Below, in pieces: positions 27,465 through 37,699 of a stretch of 45,670 nt of DNA (position 1 is its first letter; every line of letters begins with the position of its first letter). The notes beneath the pieces are model-generated. The model searched no databases. It was given only the letters and a program-made list of their open reading frames with translations, and was not told the origin of the DNA. The stretch lies in contig NZ_SLXJ01000016.1 in assembly GCF_004345745.1 (NCBI RefSeq), forward strand, positions 1 through 45,670, read 5' to 3'. A program made the position numbers and the translations under genes. This DNA is from Nicoletella semolina. GTDB lineage: Bacteria > Pseudomonadota > Gammaproteobacteria > Enterobacterales > Pasteurellaceae.

Positions 27465-28973
27465 ATGATGACTGAACAATTAGAAAATCAAGAGTTAGAT
27501 TTTAATGGTGAAATGCTGGCTCGTCGTGATAAGTTAGCACAGTTACGCACTCAAGGAAATGCTTTTCCAAATACATTTCGTCGTGAAGACAAAGCGGCTG
27601 ATTTACACAAAAAGTATGGTGAAATGGACAGTGAAGTGTTAAAGGAGCAAGCTATTCCTGCCGTTGTTGCAGGGCGAATTATGCTTCGTCGTGCAATGGG
27701 TAAAGCGACGTTTATTACCATTCAAGATGTGAGTGGTAAAATTCAGCTTTACGTTGCACGAGACAATTTGCCAGCAGGTGAATATGAAAAGACCATTTCT
27801 CTTCTTGATTTAGGTGATATTGTTGGCGTAAAAGGAACGTTATTTAAAACGAAAACTGGCGAATTAACGGTTCGTGCAAGTGAGTTACAATTATTAACCA
27901 AAGCGTTACGTCCTTTGCCAGATAAACATAAAGGATTGACTGACCAAGAAACACGCTATCGTCAGCGTTATTTAGATTTAATCGCAAATGAAGAATCTCG
28001 CCGAGCTTTTGTGATTCGTTCCAAAGTCGTATCAGGTATCCGTCAGTTTTTCTTGGAAAAAGACTTTATTGAAGTTGAAACGCCAATGCTCCAAGTGATT
28101 CCAGGTGGTGCAGCGGCAAAACCATTTATTACGCATCATAATGCATTAGATGTAGATATGTATTTGCGTATTGCACCAGAGTTATATTTAAAACGGCTTG
28201 TGGTGGGCGGTTTTGAGCGAGTGTTTGAGCTTAATCGTAATTTCCGTAACGAGGGCGTTTCTGTTCGTCATAATCCTGAATTTACGATGATCGAATATTA
28301 TCAGGCTTATGCTGATTATGTTGATTTAATGGACAATACCGAAGAACTATTGCGTAAGTTAGCATTAGATATTTTAGGTACCACAACAGTGCCTTACGGT
28401 GAATATGTTTTTGATTTTGGTAAGCCGTTTGAACGCATTACTATGCACGATGCAATTGTGAAATATGGTAACGGTATTCAACGTGCCGATTTGGACAGTT
28501 TTGAAAAAGCACTTGAAATTGCTAAAGGGTTGAATATTGAAATCCAAAAATCGTGGGGGCTTGGTTCGGTCGTGAATGCTATTTTTGAAGAGGTAGCAGA
28601 ACATCAGCTTATTCAGCCGACATTTTTAATGGCACACCCTGCCGAAATTTCACCACTTGCACGCCGTAATGATGAAAACCCAGAGGTTACTGATCGTTTT
28701 GAATTATTTATTGGTGGGCGTGAAATTGGAAATGGTTTCTCTGAATTAAATGATGCAGAAGATCAAGCGGAACGTTTCCAAGCACAAGTTGCAGCAAAGG
28801 AAGCTGGAGATGATGAGGCGATGTTCTATGATGATGATTTTGTTGTTGCACTTGAGCATGGCTTACCGCCTACAGCAGGCGAAGGATTAGGGATTGATCG
28901 CCTAGCAATGATTTTTGCGAATGCACCTTCAATTCGTGATGTGATTCTTTTCCCAGCGATGCGTCAGAAGTAA
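27465..28973 (+). CDS. lysS: Lysyl-tRNA synthetase (class II)
   Basis: Charges tRNA-Lys. 502 residues: an N-terminal OB-fold anticodon-binding domain ([19 protein letters not shown]) and a class II catalytic core with motif 1 around [21 protein letters not shown], motif 2 [20 protein letters not shown] and motif 3 [17 protein letters not shown]. Start at the ATG at 27465 or the adjacent ATG at 27468, after AAAGGA. It follows gyrB by 45 bases, so they may be co-transcribed, and ends in a terminator built from paired uptake signals. Confidence 0.97.
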   Translation: MMTEQLENQELDFNGEMLARRDKLAQLRTQGNAFPNTFRREDKAADLHKKYGEMDSEVLKEQAIPAVVAGRIMLRRAMGKATFITIQDVSGKIQLYVARDNLPAGEYEKTISLLDLGDIVGVKGTLFKTKTGELTVRASELQLLTKALRPLPDKHKGLTDQETRYRQRYLDLIANEESRRAFVIRSKVVSGIRQFFLEKDFIEVETPMLQVIPGGAAAKPFITHHNALDVDMYLRIAPELYLKRLVVGGFERVFELNRNFRNEGVSVRHNPEFTMIEYYQAYADYVDLMDNTEELLRKLALDILGTTTVPYGEYVFDFGKPFERITMHDAIVKYGNGIQRADLDSFEKALEIAKGLNIEIQKSWGLGSVVNAIFEEVAEHQLIQPTFLMAHPAEISPLARRNDENPEVTDRFELFIGGREIGNGFSELNDAEDQAERFQAQVAAKEAGDDEAMFYDDDFVVALEHGLPPTAGEGLGIDRLAMIFANAPSIRDVILFPAMRQK

Positions 28974-29012
28974 TTGTTAAAAAAGAAGTAATTGTTAAAA
29001 AGCACTTATGTT

Positions 29013-29067
29013 ACAAGCGGTCGATTTTTTGCAAAATTCTGCAAATTTCTGACCGCTTGTGTTTTTT
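29013..29067. terminator. Terminator formed by an inverted pair of DNA uptake sequences
   Basis: ACAAGCGGTC at 29013-29022 and GACCGCTTGT at 29051-29060 are perfect 10-base inverse copies of the Apl-type uptake signal, separated by 28 AT-rich bases and followed by a T-rich run. As RNA they form a strong stem. Inverted uptake-signal pairs serving as terminators are well known in Pasteurellaceae. It would end lysS and may also act on yfbV from the other side. Confidence 0.75.
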
Positions 29068-29090
29068 CTTTCTTCCTCACCAAGCTATTT

Positions 29091-29525
29091 TTATAACTCA
29101 TCAAAGTAGCTATCTCCCAGTACCTTTTCAGCAAGTTGTAATAGTTCAGCAAAGTCTTGATAAGAAGGGACGGCTTGATCATCGATTTTACATTGCTGCT
29201 GTATCAATTTTTGACGCAATGTTTCGTACCATTCTAATAACGAGAGAGGTAAAGGTGATGTTGCTCGTCTGCCTAGTAAAAATAGTCCTTGGAATGGAAT
29301 ACTGAGGGCGAAAAGTGCAGTGATTAGGGCATTGACTAGAATGGACTGCTCTGGGTCATCAAAAAAATATTGCCAAAAGAAGGCAAAGCAGGCGAAAGCT
29401 GGCATATATTTTGCTGCAAATTTGATCCATTTGATAAGCCGATAGTCAGGCATAAATAGGTTCAGTTTTTTCTGATTTGGGTAAGTGTTGAGATAACGTT
29501 GCCCTGCTTGAATTGTGTTATACAT
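29091..29525 (-). CDS. yfbV: YfbV, UPF0208 membrane protein
   Basis: 144 residues with two hydrophobic spans (AAKYMPAFACFAFFWQYFF and NALITALFALSIPFQGLFLL). It aligns throughout with E. coli YfbV: TYP-x-K near the N-terminus, ALFALS-PFQGL-LGRRA in the middle, PLP-SLLEWY and a final YFDEL. In E. coli YfbV has been linked to keeping the Ter macrodomain insulated; whether that holds here is unknown. It is transcribed toward lysS and shares the intergenic terminator. Confidence 0.87.
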   Translation of the reverse strand: MYNTIQAGQRYLNTYPNQKKLNLFMPDYRLIKWIKFAAKYMPAFACFAFFWQYFFDDPEQSILVNALITALFALSIPFQGLFLLGRRATSPLPLSLLEWYETLRQKLIQQQCKIDDQAVPSYQDFAELLQLAEKVLGDSYFDEL

Positions 29526-29659
29526 AATTTCCTTGCCCTGCTAAATCTTACAGTCATTAGAACTAACCATTCTAGAACTTGAACGGCAAATCTACAATAG
29601 CGAAATGATTGAACTATTGCTATACTTCAGCACTTTTAGATTTATGTTGAGGAGAGAAA

Positions 29660-30391
29660 ATGCAGATCAATTTTCTAAAGTTGTTACAAGATAGCTGGAA
29701 TTTTATACGCAATCATTCTTATTTTAGCCTAATGAGCTTCGCTGTGTTGTTGGTGATAAGCTATGTTCAGTTTTATTCTGTCCCTAACGTTGCAGAAATT
29801 CAGCAGGCTGCACCAGCAGAAACTGCTTTATTCGTGATGCTTGATCGATTTGAGATTTTCTTATTATTTGGCTTTCTGGGTACGTTATTTAACATTTTAG
29901 TGATCTTGAATATCAAAGCAATTACCGAGGGACATTATCAACATTTTTTTCAACATACTTTTCAAGCATCTAAAGCATTATTATCTGTCGTTATCTTGTA
30001 TATCATTATCTCGTTGCCATTTAGTTTAGGTATCGCCTTGATATCTGATCTGTTGAACAGCAGTACTATAGGTCTTCTTGTCCTTATTTTTGGTGTCTAC
30101 TTTTTTGTTAGGCTCTCTTTAGTTGTGTATATGTATTTACTTGAAACGTCACAGAACGGTATTGGGCAAACATTAAAATTGAGTTGGCAACTGAGCCATA
30201 ATCGGTTTAAACCCATATTTTTATTTTGCTTAATTGTTTATTTTTTGTTTGGCTTACTTGAAATGTGGCTTGGTGGATATGTGGATAATATTTTAGTTAT
30301 TTCGCCTGTGGTTAAGGCTGCAATCAATTATTTTATTATTGTTTTTAGCTTTCGATTTTATCAAGTTTACCGCCAGCAAGGAGTTAAATAA
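29660..30391 (+). CDS. YciC-like (UPF0259) inner-membrane protein
   Basis: 243 residues with about six hydrophobic spans and almost no long soluble part. The C-terminal half has [20 protein letters not shown], the family pattern of a short amphipathic segment before the last two spans. Sequence texture and its place directly upstream of yciB-yciA-yciI fit the YciC/UPF0259 family; identity is less certain than for the neighbours. A GAGGAGAG ribosome site precedes the ATG. Its stop overlaps the yciB start by one base (TAATG). Function unknown. Confidence 0.65.
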   Translation: MQINFLKLLQDSWNFIRNHSYFSLMSFAVLLVISYVQFYSVPNVAEIQQAAPAETALFVMLDRFEIFLLFGFLGTLFNILVILNIKAITEGHYQHFFQHTFQASKALLSVVILYIIISLPFSLGIALISDLLNSSTIGLLVLIFGVYFFVRLSLVVYMYLLETSQNGIGQTLKLSWQLSHNRFKPIFLFCLIVYFLFGLLEMWLGGYVDNILVISPVVKAAINYFIIVFSFRFYQVYRQQGVK

Positions 30392-30954
30392 TGAAGCAAT
30401 TACTGGACTTTTTGCCACTTGTGCTCTTTTTTATTCTTTATAAAACCTATGGCGTGCAAGAGGCTGCGTTGGGGTTGGTTGTGGCAACGGTCATTCAGCT
30501 AGCCTTACTAAAAGTGCTTTATAAGAAGATTGAAAAATCTCAATGGGTTACAGGTGGTTTTGTTATTTTTTTCGGATTATTGACCGCTTATTTTAATGAA
30601 TTAGCCTTTTTAAAATGGAAAGTTACTATTATTAACCTACTTTTTGCAATGGTGCTTTTAGTTAGTCAATTTATTTTTCACAAGCCACTTATTCAGATTC
30701 TTTTAGGTAGAGAATTAACCTTGCCTCAACATATTTGGCATAAATTAAATATTAGTTGGGCTGGATTTTTTATTTTTTGTGCAGTGATTAATATTGTGAT
30801 TAGTGAATATTTTTCTGATGATGTGTGGACAAATTTTAAAGTCTTTGGATTAACAGGATTAAGTCTGTTGGCAGTGTTGATAACAGGTTTCTATCTTTAC
30901 CCTTACCTAAAACAATCTTCAGAACTGGAAAATGAGGAGCAAAATGACAAATAA
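30391..30954 (+). CDS. yciB: YciB, inner-membrane-spanning septation protein A homologue
   Basis: 187 residues, five or six spans, opening [21 protein letters not shown], the hallmark of the YciB/IspA (intracellular septation A) family. Later conserved pieces include [17 protein letters not shown] and [21 protein letters not shown]. coli YciB interacts with cell-elongation and division proteins and affects envelope integrity. It overlaps yciA by 11 bases. Confidence 0.9.
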   Translation: MKQLLDFLPLVLFFILYKTYGVQEAALGLVVATVIQLALLKVLYKKIEKSQWVTGGFVIFFGLLTAYFNELAFLKWKVTIINLLFAMVLLVSQFIFHKPLIQILLGRELTLPQHIWHKLNISWAGFFIFCAVINIVISEYFSDDVWTNFKVFGLTGLSLLAVLITGFYLYPYLKQSSELENEEQNDK

Positions 30955-31384
30955 AGAAAATCGCCAACCAGATGGTACACTTATTTTGCGTACACTCGCA
31001 ATGCCATCAGATACAAATGCTAATGGGGATATTTTTGGCGGCTGGATAATGTCGCAAATGGATATGGGAGGTGCTATTCTTGCGAAGGAATTAGCACAGG
31101 GCAGAGTGGTTACTGTTTCAGTCGAAAGTATGAGCTTCCTGCGTCCTGTTGCCGTAGGTGATGTGGTCTGTTGCTATGGAAAGTGTATCAAAGTTGGACG
31201 AACTTCACTGAAAGTAAAGGTAGAAGTTTGGATAAAAAAAGTAGCAGATGGAATTGGAGAACGTTACTGTGTTACAGAGGCGTTGTTTACTTTTGTTGCG
31301 ATTGATAAAAACGGAAAACCTCGTCCTGTTCCTCGTGAGAACAATGCTGAACTTAATGAGATTTTAAAATTAATTGAATCCTAA
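30944..31384 (+). CDS. yciA: YciA acyl-CoA thioesterase (hotdog fold)
   Basis: Hydrolyses acyl-CoA esters; the H. influenzae YciA is a well-studied broad-range thioesterase. I start at the ATG at 30944 ([11 protein letters not shown]), 146 residues, preceded by GAGGAG; the ATG at 30932 has no such site. The hotdog core shows [20 protein letters not shown], with the catalytic Asp, and [20 protein letters not shown]. The first codons lie inside the end of yciB, indicating coupling. Confidence 0.92.
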   Translation: MTNKENRQPDGTLILRTLAMPSDTNANGDIFGGWIMSQMDMGGAILAKELAQGRVVTVSVESMSFLRPVAVGDVVCCYGKCIKVGRTSLKVKVEVWIKKVADGIGERYCVTEALFTFVAIDKNGKPRPVPRENNAELNEILKLIES

Positions 31385-31402
31385 TGAAACTTGGAGCGAT
31401 AT

Positions 31403-31699
31403 ATGTATTATGTGATTTTTGCACAAGATGTGCCGAACAGTTTAGAAAAACGCCTAGCTGTGCGTGAGAAACATTTGGAACGGTTAAGACAGTTACAATG
31501 TGAAGGGCGATTATTAACGGCAGGTCCAAATCCTGCCATTGATGATGAAAATCCCCAAGAAGCAGGCTTTACAGGTTCAACAGTGATTGCTGAATTTGAT
31601 TCTCTTGAGATTGCAAAGCAGTGGGCGAGTGAAGATCCTTACATTGCAGCAGGTGTATACGGTGAGGTGATCGTTAAACCTTTTAAAAAAGTTTTCTAA
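31403..31699 (+). CDS. yciI: YciI-family protein
   Basis: 98 residues, a ferredoxin-like alpha/beta protein of the YciI/YCII family. It opens [20 protein letters not shown]; the His-Asp pair of the proposed active site is in KHLERL and AIDDENP, and [11 protein letters not shown] closes the chain. The structure of H. influenzae YciI is known but its reaction is not. The ATG at 31403 is chosen over the TTG at 31391 because GGAG lies 8 bases upstream. Last gene of the yciC-like/yciB/yciA/yciI cluster. Confidence 0.9.
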   Translation: MYYVIFAQDVPNSLEKRLAVREKHLERLRQLQCEGRLLTAGPNPAIDDENPQEAGFTGSTVIAEFDSLEIAKQWASEDPYIAAGVYGEVIVKPFKKVF

Positions 31700-31713
31700 A
31701 TTGAGTAAAAATT

Positions 31714-31742
31714 TTTCACTTTTTTGTAAAAGTCTGTATAAT
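31714..31742 (+). promoter_or_regulatory. rplM promoter
   Basis: A perfect TATAAT (31737-31742) with TTTCAC 17 bases upstream (31714-31719), in a T-rich region after yciI. It would give a leader of about 130 bases for rplM-rpsI. Confidence 0.65.
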
Positions 31743-31749
31743 TCCGACA

Positions 31750-32305
<556 letters not shown>

Positions 32306-32320
32306 TCACGGAGCATAAAA

Positions 32321-32716
32321 ATGACAGTAGCAAATCAAAATTACGGCACAGGTCGCCGCAAAAGCTCTTCAGCTCGTGTGTTTATCAAACCGGGCACTGG
32401 TAATATTACAATCAACCAACGTTCTTTAGAAGTTTACTTCGGGCGTGAAACTGCACGAATGATCGTGCGTCAGCCATTAGAATTGGTTGAATTAACCGAT
32501 AAATTAGACCTTTATATTACTGTAAAAGGTGGTGGTATTTCAGGTCAAGCGGGTGCTATCCGTCACGGTATTACTCGTGCATTGATGGAATATGACGAAA
32601 GTTTACGTCCAGCATTGCGTGCAGCGGGCTTTGTTACCCGTGATGCTCGTCGTGTTGAGCGTAAAAAAGTGGGTTTACACAAAGCACGTCGTCGTCCACA
32701 ATACTCAAAACGTTAA
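32321..32716 (+). CDS. rpsI: 30S ribosomal protein S9
   Basis: 131 residues: [19 protein letters not shown] at the start, [20 protein letters not shown] in the middle and the basic C-terminal tail ending YSKR, which reaches the P-site tRNA. A GGAG ribosome site lies before the ATG. Second and last gene of rplM-rpsI, closed by a terminator. Confidence 0.97.
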   Translation: MTVANQNYGTGRRKSSSARVFIKPGTGNITINQRSLEVYFGRETARMIVRQPLELVELTDKLDLYITVKGGGISGQAGAIRHGITRALMEYDESLRPALRAAGFVTRDARRVERKKVGLHKARRRPQYSKR

Positions 32717-32729
32717 TTTTATGTTATCA

Positions 32730-32753
32730 AAGGCAGGATTATCCTGCCTTTTT
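32730..32753 (+). terminator. Terminator after rpsI
   Basis: AGGCAGGA (32731-32738) pairs perfectly with TCCTGCCT (32742-32749) across a 3-base loop, and the T run extends to 32753. Confidence 0.9.
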
Positions 32754-32802
32754 CTATTTAGTTCATTCTGTCTCAATTCAGGTAATTTCATTAAAATTTA
32801 CT

Positions 32803-33576
32803 ATGTTAGCTATTATTTCACCTGCCAAAACGCTTGATTTTTCAAAGCCAGTAGAGAACTTTGCAAATTCAGTACCCAAATTGACCGCTTACAGCCAGCA
32901 ACTAATTGATATTTGTAAAAAATTGTCTCCACAAGAGGTTGCTTCTTTGATGTCAATTAGCGATAAGTTAGCCAGTTTAAACGTTGCTCGTTTTGCCCAA
33001 TGGCAGCTAAATCATACCAAAGACAACGCAAAGCCTGCTTTATTTGCTTTTAAAGGTGATGTCTATACAGGGCTTGATGCTGAAACACTATCAGCACAAC
33101 AAGTGGATTATGCACAGCAGCATTTGCGTATTCTTTCTGGTTTATATGGTTTACTTTGTCCATTGGATTTGATGCAGCCTTATCGGCTGGAAATGGGAAC
33201 AAAGCTAAAAAATCCAAATGGAAAAGATCTCTATCAGTTTTGGGGGAATGTGATCACCGATTATTTACAACAAGCCATTGATGAACAAGGTGATAATATT
33301 CTGATTAATTTAGCTTCTGATGAATACTTTAATGCGGTTAAAGTGAGTGCATTATCCGCTAGAATTATTAAACCTATTTTTTTAGATGAAAAAAATGGCA
33401 AGTTTAAGGTGATTAGTTTTTATGCTAAAAAAGCACGGGGAATGATGGTGCGTTTTATACTTGAGCAGCAACCTAACTCGGTGGACGCATTAAAATCCTT
33501 CAATTTAGGAGGCTATTGGTTTGATGAAGAGACCTCTTCAGAAAATGAGTGGGTGTTTAAACGAGAAGCTTGCTAA
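32803..33576 (+). CDS. yaaA: YaaA, peroxide stress response protein
   Basis: 257 residues of the UPF0246/YaaA family. It opens [13 protein letters not shown], then has [31 protein letters not shown] with RLEMGTKL, and [17 protein letters not shown]. In E. coli YaaA lowers intracellular free iron during hydrogen peroxide stress and is OxyR-regulated. No OxyR site is evident here. Its stop overlaps the start of the next gene (TAATG). Confidence 0.93.
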   Translation: MLAIISPAKTLDFSKPVENFANSVPKLTAYSQQLIDICKKLSPQEVASLMSISDKLASLNVARFAQWQLNHTKDNAKPALFAFKGDVYTGLDAETLSAQQVDYAQQHLRILSGLYGLLCPLDLMQPYRLEMGTKLKNPNGKDLYQFWGNVITDYLQQAIDEQGDNILINLASDEYFNAVKVSALSARIIKPIFLDEKNGKFKVISFYAKKARGMMVRFILEQQPNSVDALKSFNLGGYWFDEETSSENEWVFKREAC

Positions 33577-34127
33577 TGAGATTGCTTCGTTGGCTTAAAT
33601 TGAGTGTTATCTATTTATTAACAAGCTGTACTCTGTTGTCATCAGCAGATTTTGTAGTGCCTAGTGTTGTGAATTTTAAGGGTGTCATTTATCAAAAAGT
33701 AACAGATACTTCTCTTGATGCTATGCAGCAAATGTTATATCTAGCACAAGATAGCACAAAAGATCCGAATAATTGGCAACAAGGTGTTCTAATTTTTTTG
33801 GATAAAAATAAGACGGGAAAAACGCTACAATCTCGGGTAGCATTACGTCAGCAACATTTTCGTCAGCAAAACACATTGGCAAAAATAATGCTTACTGATC
33901 AAGAACTTCGCACCGAAGTGATTTATCCGCCGACAGAACGTTTTGATAATGTGCAATTAGAAATCACTCGAGGTCGAGACTCTCACTGCGGCTACAGCCA
34001 AATTCAATTTGCAGAAAAGCGGTCAATTTCTGCAAAAAATTGGCAAAATCTAACCGCTTATCAGCAAGCATTATCAACGCTTGCCAATGAGTTTGCACAG
34101 CTTCCTTGGTTAATTGAGTGTCATTAA
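33576..34127 (+). CDS. Putative lipoprotein, function unknown
   Basis: 183 residues from the ATG at 33576, which overlaps the yaaA stop. A short signal (LKLSVIYLLTSC) carries a lipobox-like LLTSC; Thr-Leu-Leu follows the Cys, so outer-membrane sorting is expected if it is lipidated. The mature part has no motif I recognise: QQMLYLAQDSTKDPNNWQQG, then a Lys/Thr/Gln-rich stretch and a C-terminus with two more cysteines (HCGY and IECH). It contains two inverted uptake-signal cores (34018 and 34052 areas), which fix part of the protein sequence. Translationally coupled to yaaA and abutting fieF. Confidence 0.65.
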   Translation: MRLLRWLKLSVIYLLTSCTLLSSADFVVPSVVNFKGVIYQKVTDTSLDAMQQMLYLAQDSTKDPNNWQQGVLIFLDKNKTGKTLQSRVALRQQHFRQQNTLAKIMLTDQELRTEVIYPPTERFDNVQLEITRGRDSHCGYSQIQFAEKRSISAKNWQNLTAYQQALSTLANEFAQLPWLIECH

Positions 34128-35030
34128 ATGCAGCAAGAATATACAAAATATGTAAAACGAGCCGCTAGTTTTGCGATTGTCGTTGCAGTCGTGCTGATTG
34201 TGATTAAAGCCTTTGCGTGGTGGCAAACGGGTTCAATGGCAATTTTAGCAGCAATGACAGATTCGTTGGTCGATCTTTTTGCTTCTATCACTAATATTGT
34301 GGTGTTGCGTTTTGCTTTACAGCCTGCTGATGATAACCATACTTTTGGACACGGAAAAGCCGAATCGCTGGCAGCACTAGTGCAAAGTGCATTTATAATG
34401 GGGTCAGCAGCTTTTTTGTTGTTGCAAGGTATACAGCGTCTTACTGATCCGCAATGGGTCCAAAGTAGCGAATTAGGTATGATAGTGAGTCTGATTTCTA
34501 TTGCTATCACTGCAATATTAGTTTGGTATCAACAAAAAGTTGTGCGTTTGACCCAAAGCCCAGCTATTCAAGCAGATTCATTACATTATCAAACAGATTT
34601 ATATATGAATGCGGCTATATTGGTGGCAATGTTGCTGAATATGCAAGGTATCATTTATGCTGATGCAATTTTTGCAATTGGGATTGCATTTTATATTTTA
34701 TACAATGCAGCTAAGATGTTATGGGAAGCAATACAATCCTTACTTGATCAGGCATTGCCACAAGAGGAGATTGATCTGATTTGGACAATTGCATTGGAAC
34801 ACCCTCGTATTATCAGTATTCACGATTTAAAAACTCGCCGAGCTGGAGCTGTGCGGTTTATTCAATTGCATCTAGAGCTAGACGATGACTTACCGCTTGT
34901 TGTTGCACATAATATTACTGATAGCTTAGAGCAGAAATTACTGCAGGCTTTTCCTCTTTCCGAAGTGATTATTCATCAAGAGCCGACAAGCGTTGTTAAA
35001 CAAGAAAACGCAACACAAGACAAGCGATAA
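34128..35030 (+). CDS. fieF: FieF, cation-efflux (CDF family) transporter
   Basis: Inner-membrane divalent metal/proton antiporter (iron and zinc in E. coli FieF/YiiP). 300 residues, six spans plus a cytoplasmic domain. Transport-site Asp residues are in MTDSLVD (span 2) and in QADSLHYQTD (span 5). The HTFGHGKAESLAAL loop with the second metal site lies between spans 2 and 3. The C-terminal ferredoxin-like domain includes DLKTRRAGAVRFIQLHLELD with metal-binding histidines. It starts directly at the stop of the lipoprotein gene. Confidence 0.9.
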   Translation: MQQEYTKYVKRAASFAIVVAVVLIVIKAFAWWQTGSMAILAAMTDSLVDLFASITNIVVLRFALQPADDNHTFGHGKAESLAALVQSAFIMGSAAFLLLQGIQRLTDPQWVQSSELGMIVSLISIAITAILVWYQQKVVRLTQSPAIQADSLHYQTDLYMNAAILVAMLLNMQGIIYADAIFAIGIAFYILYNAAKMLWEAIQSLLDQALPQEEIDLIWTIALEHPRIISIHDLKTRRAGAVRFIQLHLELDDDLPLVVAHNITDSLEQKLLQAFPLSEVIIHQEPTSVVKQENATQDKR

Positions 35031-35084
35031 TTAAGTAAAAATTCAGGTAAAAATAAAAATGAGGAATAATGATGGAAGGTCGTA

Positions 35085-35849
35085 ATGTTTCGTGCTGTTG
35101 CTTATTTTAGCTATCAAGATTTTAAACAAGACCCTGTGTTGTTGATTAACCAAGTCGTTAATCAATGGCGATTAAATGGGCAAATTATGGGGCGTGAAGT
35201 GGCGGTTACACATCGAATAGAAAATGCTCAAGCACAGTTTGAAGTTCATCTTTGTTTACCTGAACAAGTTAGCTTATTCAATGAAAATAATAATGTATTC
35301 GTCAGCGAAGCATTGCTACAAGCGGAAGAAAATGGTGTGGCACTGGAGGCATTTGAAATTCTTGGTAGAGACTATCAAGCAGAAGAAACGAGTTGTACTG
35401 TATCTGAATTTCAACTACTTTATACCACGCATCTAGATAGCTGCTCTCCGCTTTACAATGGAGAAACTTTTCAGCCCATTCCGCTGTATAATTTGAGTGA
35501 TTATCCTGAATTGACAGAGAAACTCATAAAATGGCAAGAAAATTGGCAGGCATGTGATCAGTTACAGATGAACGGTGGAGTGCTTGAAATGCAAGCATTA
35601 GCTGAAATTTCAGAATATCATAGTCAATTAAGCCAGCAAGGGCTGGAATTGGCTAAAACAGTTGAAAAAATTACTCATATTCCAACTTTTTATTATCTTT
35701 ATCGTTTAGGTAAAGATGTTGTGCAAGAGCAGCAACGGCATTGTCCTAATTGTCAAGGTCATTGGCGGTTAGCAGAACCATTGCACGATATTTTTCACTT
35801 TAAGTGTGATCGCTGCCGATTAATCTCAAATTTAAGTTGGGAGCTTTAG
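35085..35849 (+). CDS. Zn-ribbon protein of the DUF2310 family
   Basis: 254 residues. The C-terminus has a four-cysteine zinc ribbon (CPNC near residue 226 and CDRC near 246, separated by about 17 residues). The N-terminal two thirds is acidic and soluble, starting MFRAVAYFSYQDFKQDPVLL. It matches what I know of the DUF2310 Zn-ribbon family of Pasteurellaceae and Vibrionaceae, suggested to bind nucleic acid; the function is unproven. GGAAGG precedes the ATG. It lies 54 bases after fieF in the same direction. Confidence 0.75.
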   Translation: MFRAVAYFSYQDFKQDPVLLINQVVNQWRLNGQIMGREVAVTHRIENAQAQFEVHLCLPEQVSLFNENNNVFVSEALLQAEENGVALEAFEILGRDYQAEETSCTVSEFQLLYTTHLDSCSPLYNGETFQPIPLYNLSDYPELTEKLIKWQENWQACDQLQMNGGVLEMQALAEISEYHSQLSQQGLELAKTVEKITHIPTFYYLYRLGKDVVQEQQRHCPNCQGHWRLAEPLHDIFHFKCDRCRLISNLSWEL

Positions 35850-35984
35850 TTGGGACTTGGCGGAAAAACTGCGTTTTAGTAAGCGGTGATTTTCTATTCA
35901 GTTTTTGCAAAGATATACTAAATAAAATTTAATAAAGACTACCTAAATAAATTAAAAGTGCGTAGAATAGTGCTGTTTTTATTT

Positions 35985-36000
35985 ACGCAAACGTTTACTT
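35985..36000. promoter_or_regulatory. PurR operator upstream of glyA
   Basis: ACGCAAACGTTTACTT matches the purine-repressor consensus ACGCAAACGTTTNCNT at every fixed position but the first T of the last triplet region. It lies 26 bases before the glyA start. E. coli glyA is also PurR-regulated because it supplies one-carbon units for purines. Confidence 0.8.
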
Positions 36001-36025
36001 AAAGTTTAATTTATAGGAGTTCCTG

Positions 36026-37288
36026 ATGTTAAGACGTGATATGAATATCGCAGATTATGATCCAATTTTATGGCAAGCTATTCAAGATGAAAATCGCCGC
36101 CAAGAAGAGCATATTGAGCTTATCGCATCAGAAAACTATGCCAGCCCACGAGTGATGGAAGCTCAGGGTTCACAATTCACTAATAAATATGCGGAAGGTT
36201 ATCCTGGTAAACGTTACTATGGTGGCTGTGAATATGCGGATATTGTCGAGCAATTAGCCATTGATCGTGCTAAAGAACTATTTGGGGCGGATTATGTGAA
36301 TGTGCAGCCACATTCTGGTTCACAAGCAAACGCAGCCGTTTATATGGCTCTATTGCAGCCACACGATACCATTCTTGGTATGAGTTTAGCACACGGCGGG
36401 CATTTAACGCACGGGGCGTCTGTGAGTTTCTCGGGCAAAATTTATAATGCAGTGCAATATGGCATCACAGCTGAAGGCTTTATTGATTACGATGATGTGC
36501 GTCAAAAAGCATTAGAATCTAAACCAAAAATGATTGTTGCAGGCTTTTCTGCATATTCGCAAGTGGTAGATTGGGCGAAAATGCGTGAAATTGCGGACGA
36601 AGTAGGAGCGTATTTATTTGTGGATATGGCTCACGTTGCAGGTTTAATTGCAGCAGGTGTTTATCCAAGCCCATTACCACACGCTCACATTGTTACTACA
36701 ACAACCCATAAAACACTTGGCGGACCTCGTGGTGGCTTAATTCTGTCTAATGCAAAAGATGAAGAACTCTATAAAAAACTGCAATCTGCTGTGTTCCCAG
36801 CAGGACAAGGTGGACCGCTTGTTCACGTTATTGCAGCAAAAGCAGTGTGTTTTAAAGAAGCATTAGAACCTGAATACAAGATTTATCAAACTCAAGTCAT
36901 TAAAAATGCGAAGGCGATGGTGGAAGTGTTCAAGCAGCGTGGTTATAACGTTGTCTCTAACGGTACAGAGAACCACTTATTCCTCGTTGATTTAGTTAGC
37001 CACGGTTTGACAGGCAAAGCAGCGGACGGTGCATTAGGGAAAGCCAATATTACGGTAAATAAAAATGCAGTGCCAAATGACCCTCAGAAACCATTTATTA
37101 CCTCTGGTATTCGTATTGGTACGCCATCTGTTACACGTCGTGGTTTTAAAGAAGCAGAAGTAAATCAGCTTGCAGGCTGGATTTGTGATGTGCTAGATGC
37201 TATCGGTAAAGAAAATGAAGCCAGCGTGATTGAAGCCACCAAAGCAAAAGTGCTAGACATTTGTGAACGTTTACCTGTTTATCCCTAA
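36026..37288 (+). CDS. glyA: Serine hydroxymethyltransferase
   Basis: PLP enzyme that converts serine and tetrahydrofolate to glycine and methylene-tetrahydrofolate. 420 residues: [36 protein letters not shown] and [16 protein letters not shown]. The PLP lysine is in [15 protein letters not shown], and the glycine loop AGQGGPLVH follows. The start [13 protein letters not shown] is typical, with TAGGAG upstream. Single gene with a PurR box and its own terminator. Confidence 0.97.
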   Translation: MLRRDMNIADYDPILWQAIQDENRRQEEHIELIASENYASPRVMEAQGSQFTNKYAEGYPGKRYYGGCEYADIVEQLAIDRAKELFGADYVNVQPHSGSQANAAVYMALLQPHDTILGMSLAHGGHLTHGASVSFSGKIYNAVQYGITAEGFIDYDDVRQKALESKPKMIVAGFSAYSQVVDWAKMREIADEVGAYLFVDMAHVAGLIAAGVYPSPLPHAHIVTTTTHKTLGGPRGGLILSNAKDEELYKKLQSAVFPAGQGGPLVHVIAAKAVCFKEALEPEYKIYQTQVIKNAKAMVEVFKQRGYNVVSNGTENHLFLVDLVSHGLTGKAADGALGKANITVNKNAVPNDPQKPFITSGIRIGTPSVTRRGFKEAEVNQLAGWICDVLDAIGKENEASVIEATKAKVLDICERLPVYP

Positions 37289-37348
37289 TTGCAAAATTTT
37301 GATAAGAAATGACCGCTTATTCTATTAGGAGCCATTTCGTAAAATTTG

Positions 37349-37373
37349 ATAAAGCCTCATTATTGAGGCTTTA
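37349..37373 (+). terminator. Terminator after glyA
   Basis: ATAAAGCCTCA and TGAGGCTTTAT form an 11-base perfect stem with a 4-base loop. The T run is short, so efficiency may be moderate. Confidence 0.75.
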
Positions 37374-37408
37374 TATCTTATACCGTTCAGAAAAAGAATT
37401 AAACGAGA

Positions 37409-37699
37409 ATGCTATTTTTTATATTGCTTTATTTTATTATCGTGAACTTATTAAGTTTCATTATGATGCTTCGTGATAAAAAATTAGCACAACAAAAAAA
37501 GTGGCGAATTCCTGAGTCTAATTTACTCTTTTTATGTTTTTGTGGTGGTGGAATTGGGACATTTCTTGCAATGAAATATTTTCGCCATAAAAGCAAACAT
37601 TGGAAGTTTCATATCAGTGTGTTAATTTCAATTGCAGTTTGGCTATGGTTAATTCCTACGTTTTACTTTTTTATGATGGTAAATGATCAACGTTATTAA
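37409..37699 (+). CDS. DUF1294 family small membrane protein
   Basis: 96 residues with three hydrophobic spans. The family hallmark is visible: MLRDKKLAQQKKWRIPESNLL, then FCGGGIGTFLAMKYFRHKSKH. Function unknown; some members carry a cold-shock domain in front, this one does not. Its 3' end overlaps the convergent histidine phosphatase gene by 29 bases. Confidence 0.82.
   Translation: MLFFILLYFIIVNLLSFIMMLRDKKLAQQKKWRIPESNLLFLCFCGGGIGTFLAMKYFRHKSKHWKFHISVLISIAVWLWLIPTFYFFMMVNDQRY

Noticed and set aside
34124-34510. Minus-strand open frame of 128 codons opposite fieF
   Set aside because: It covers the conserved metal-site codons of fieF on the plus strand; an antisense shadow.
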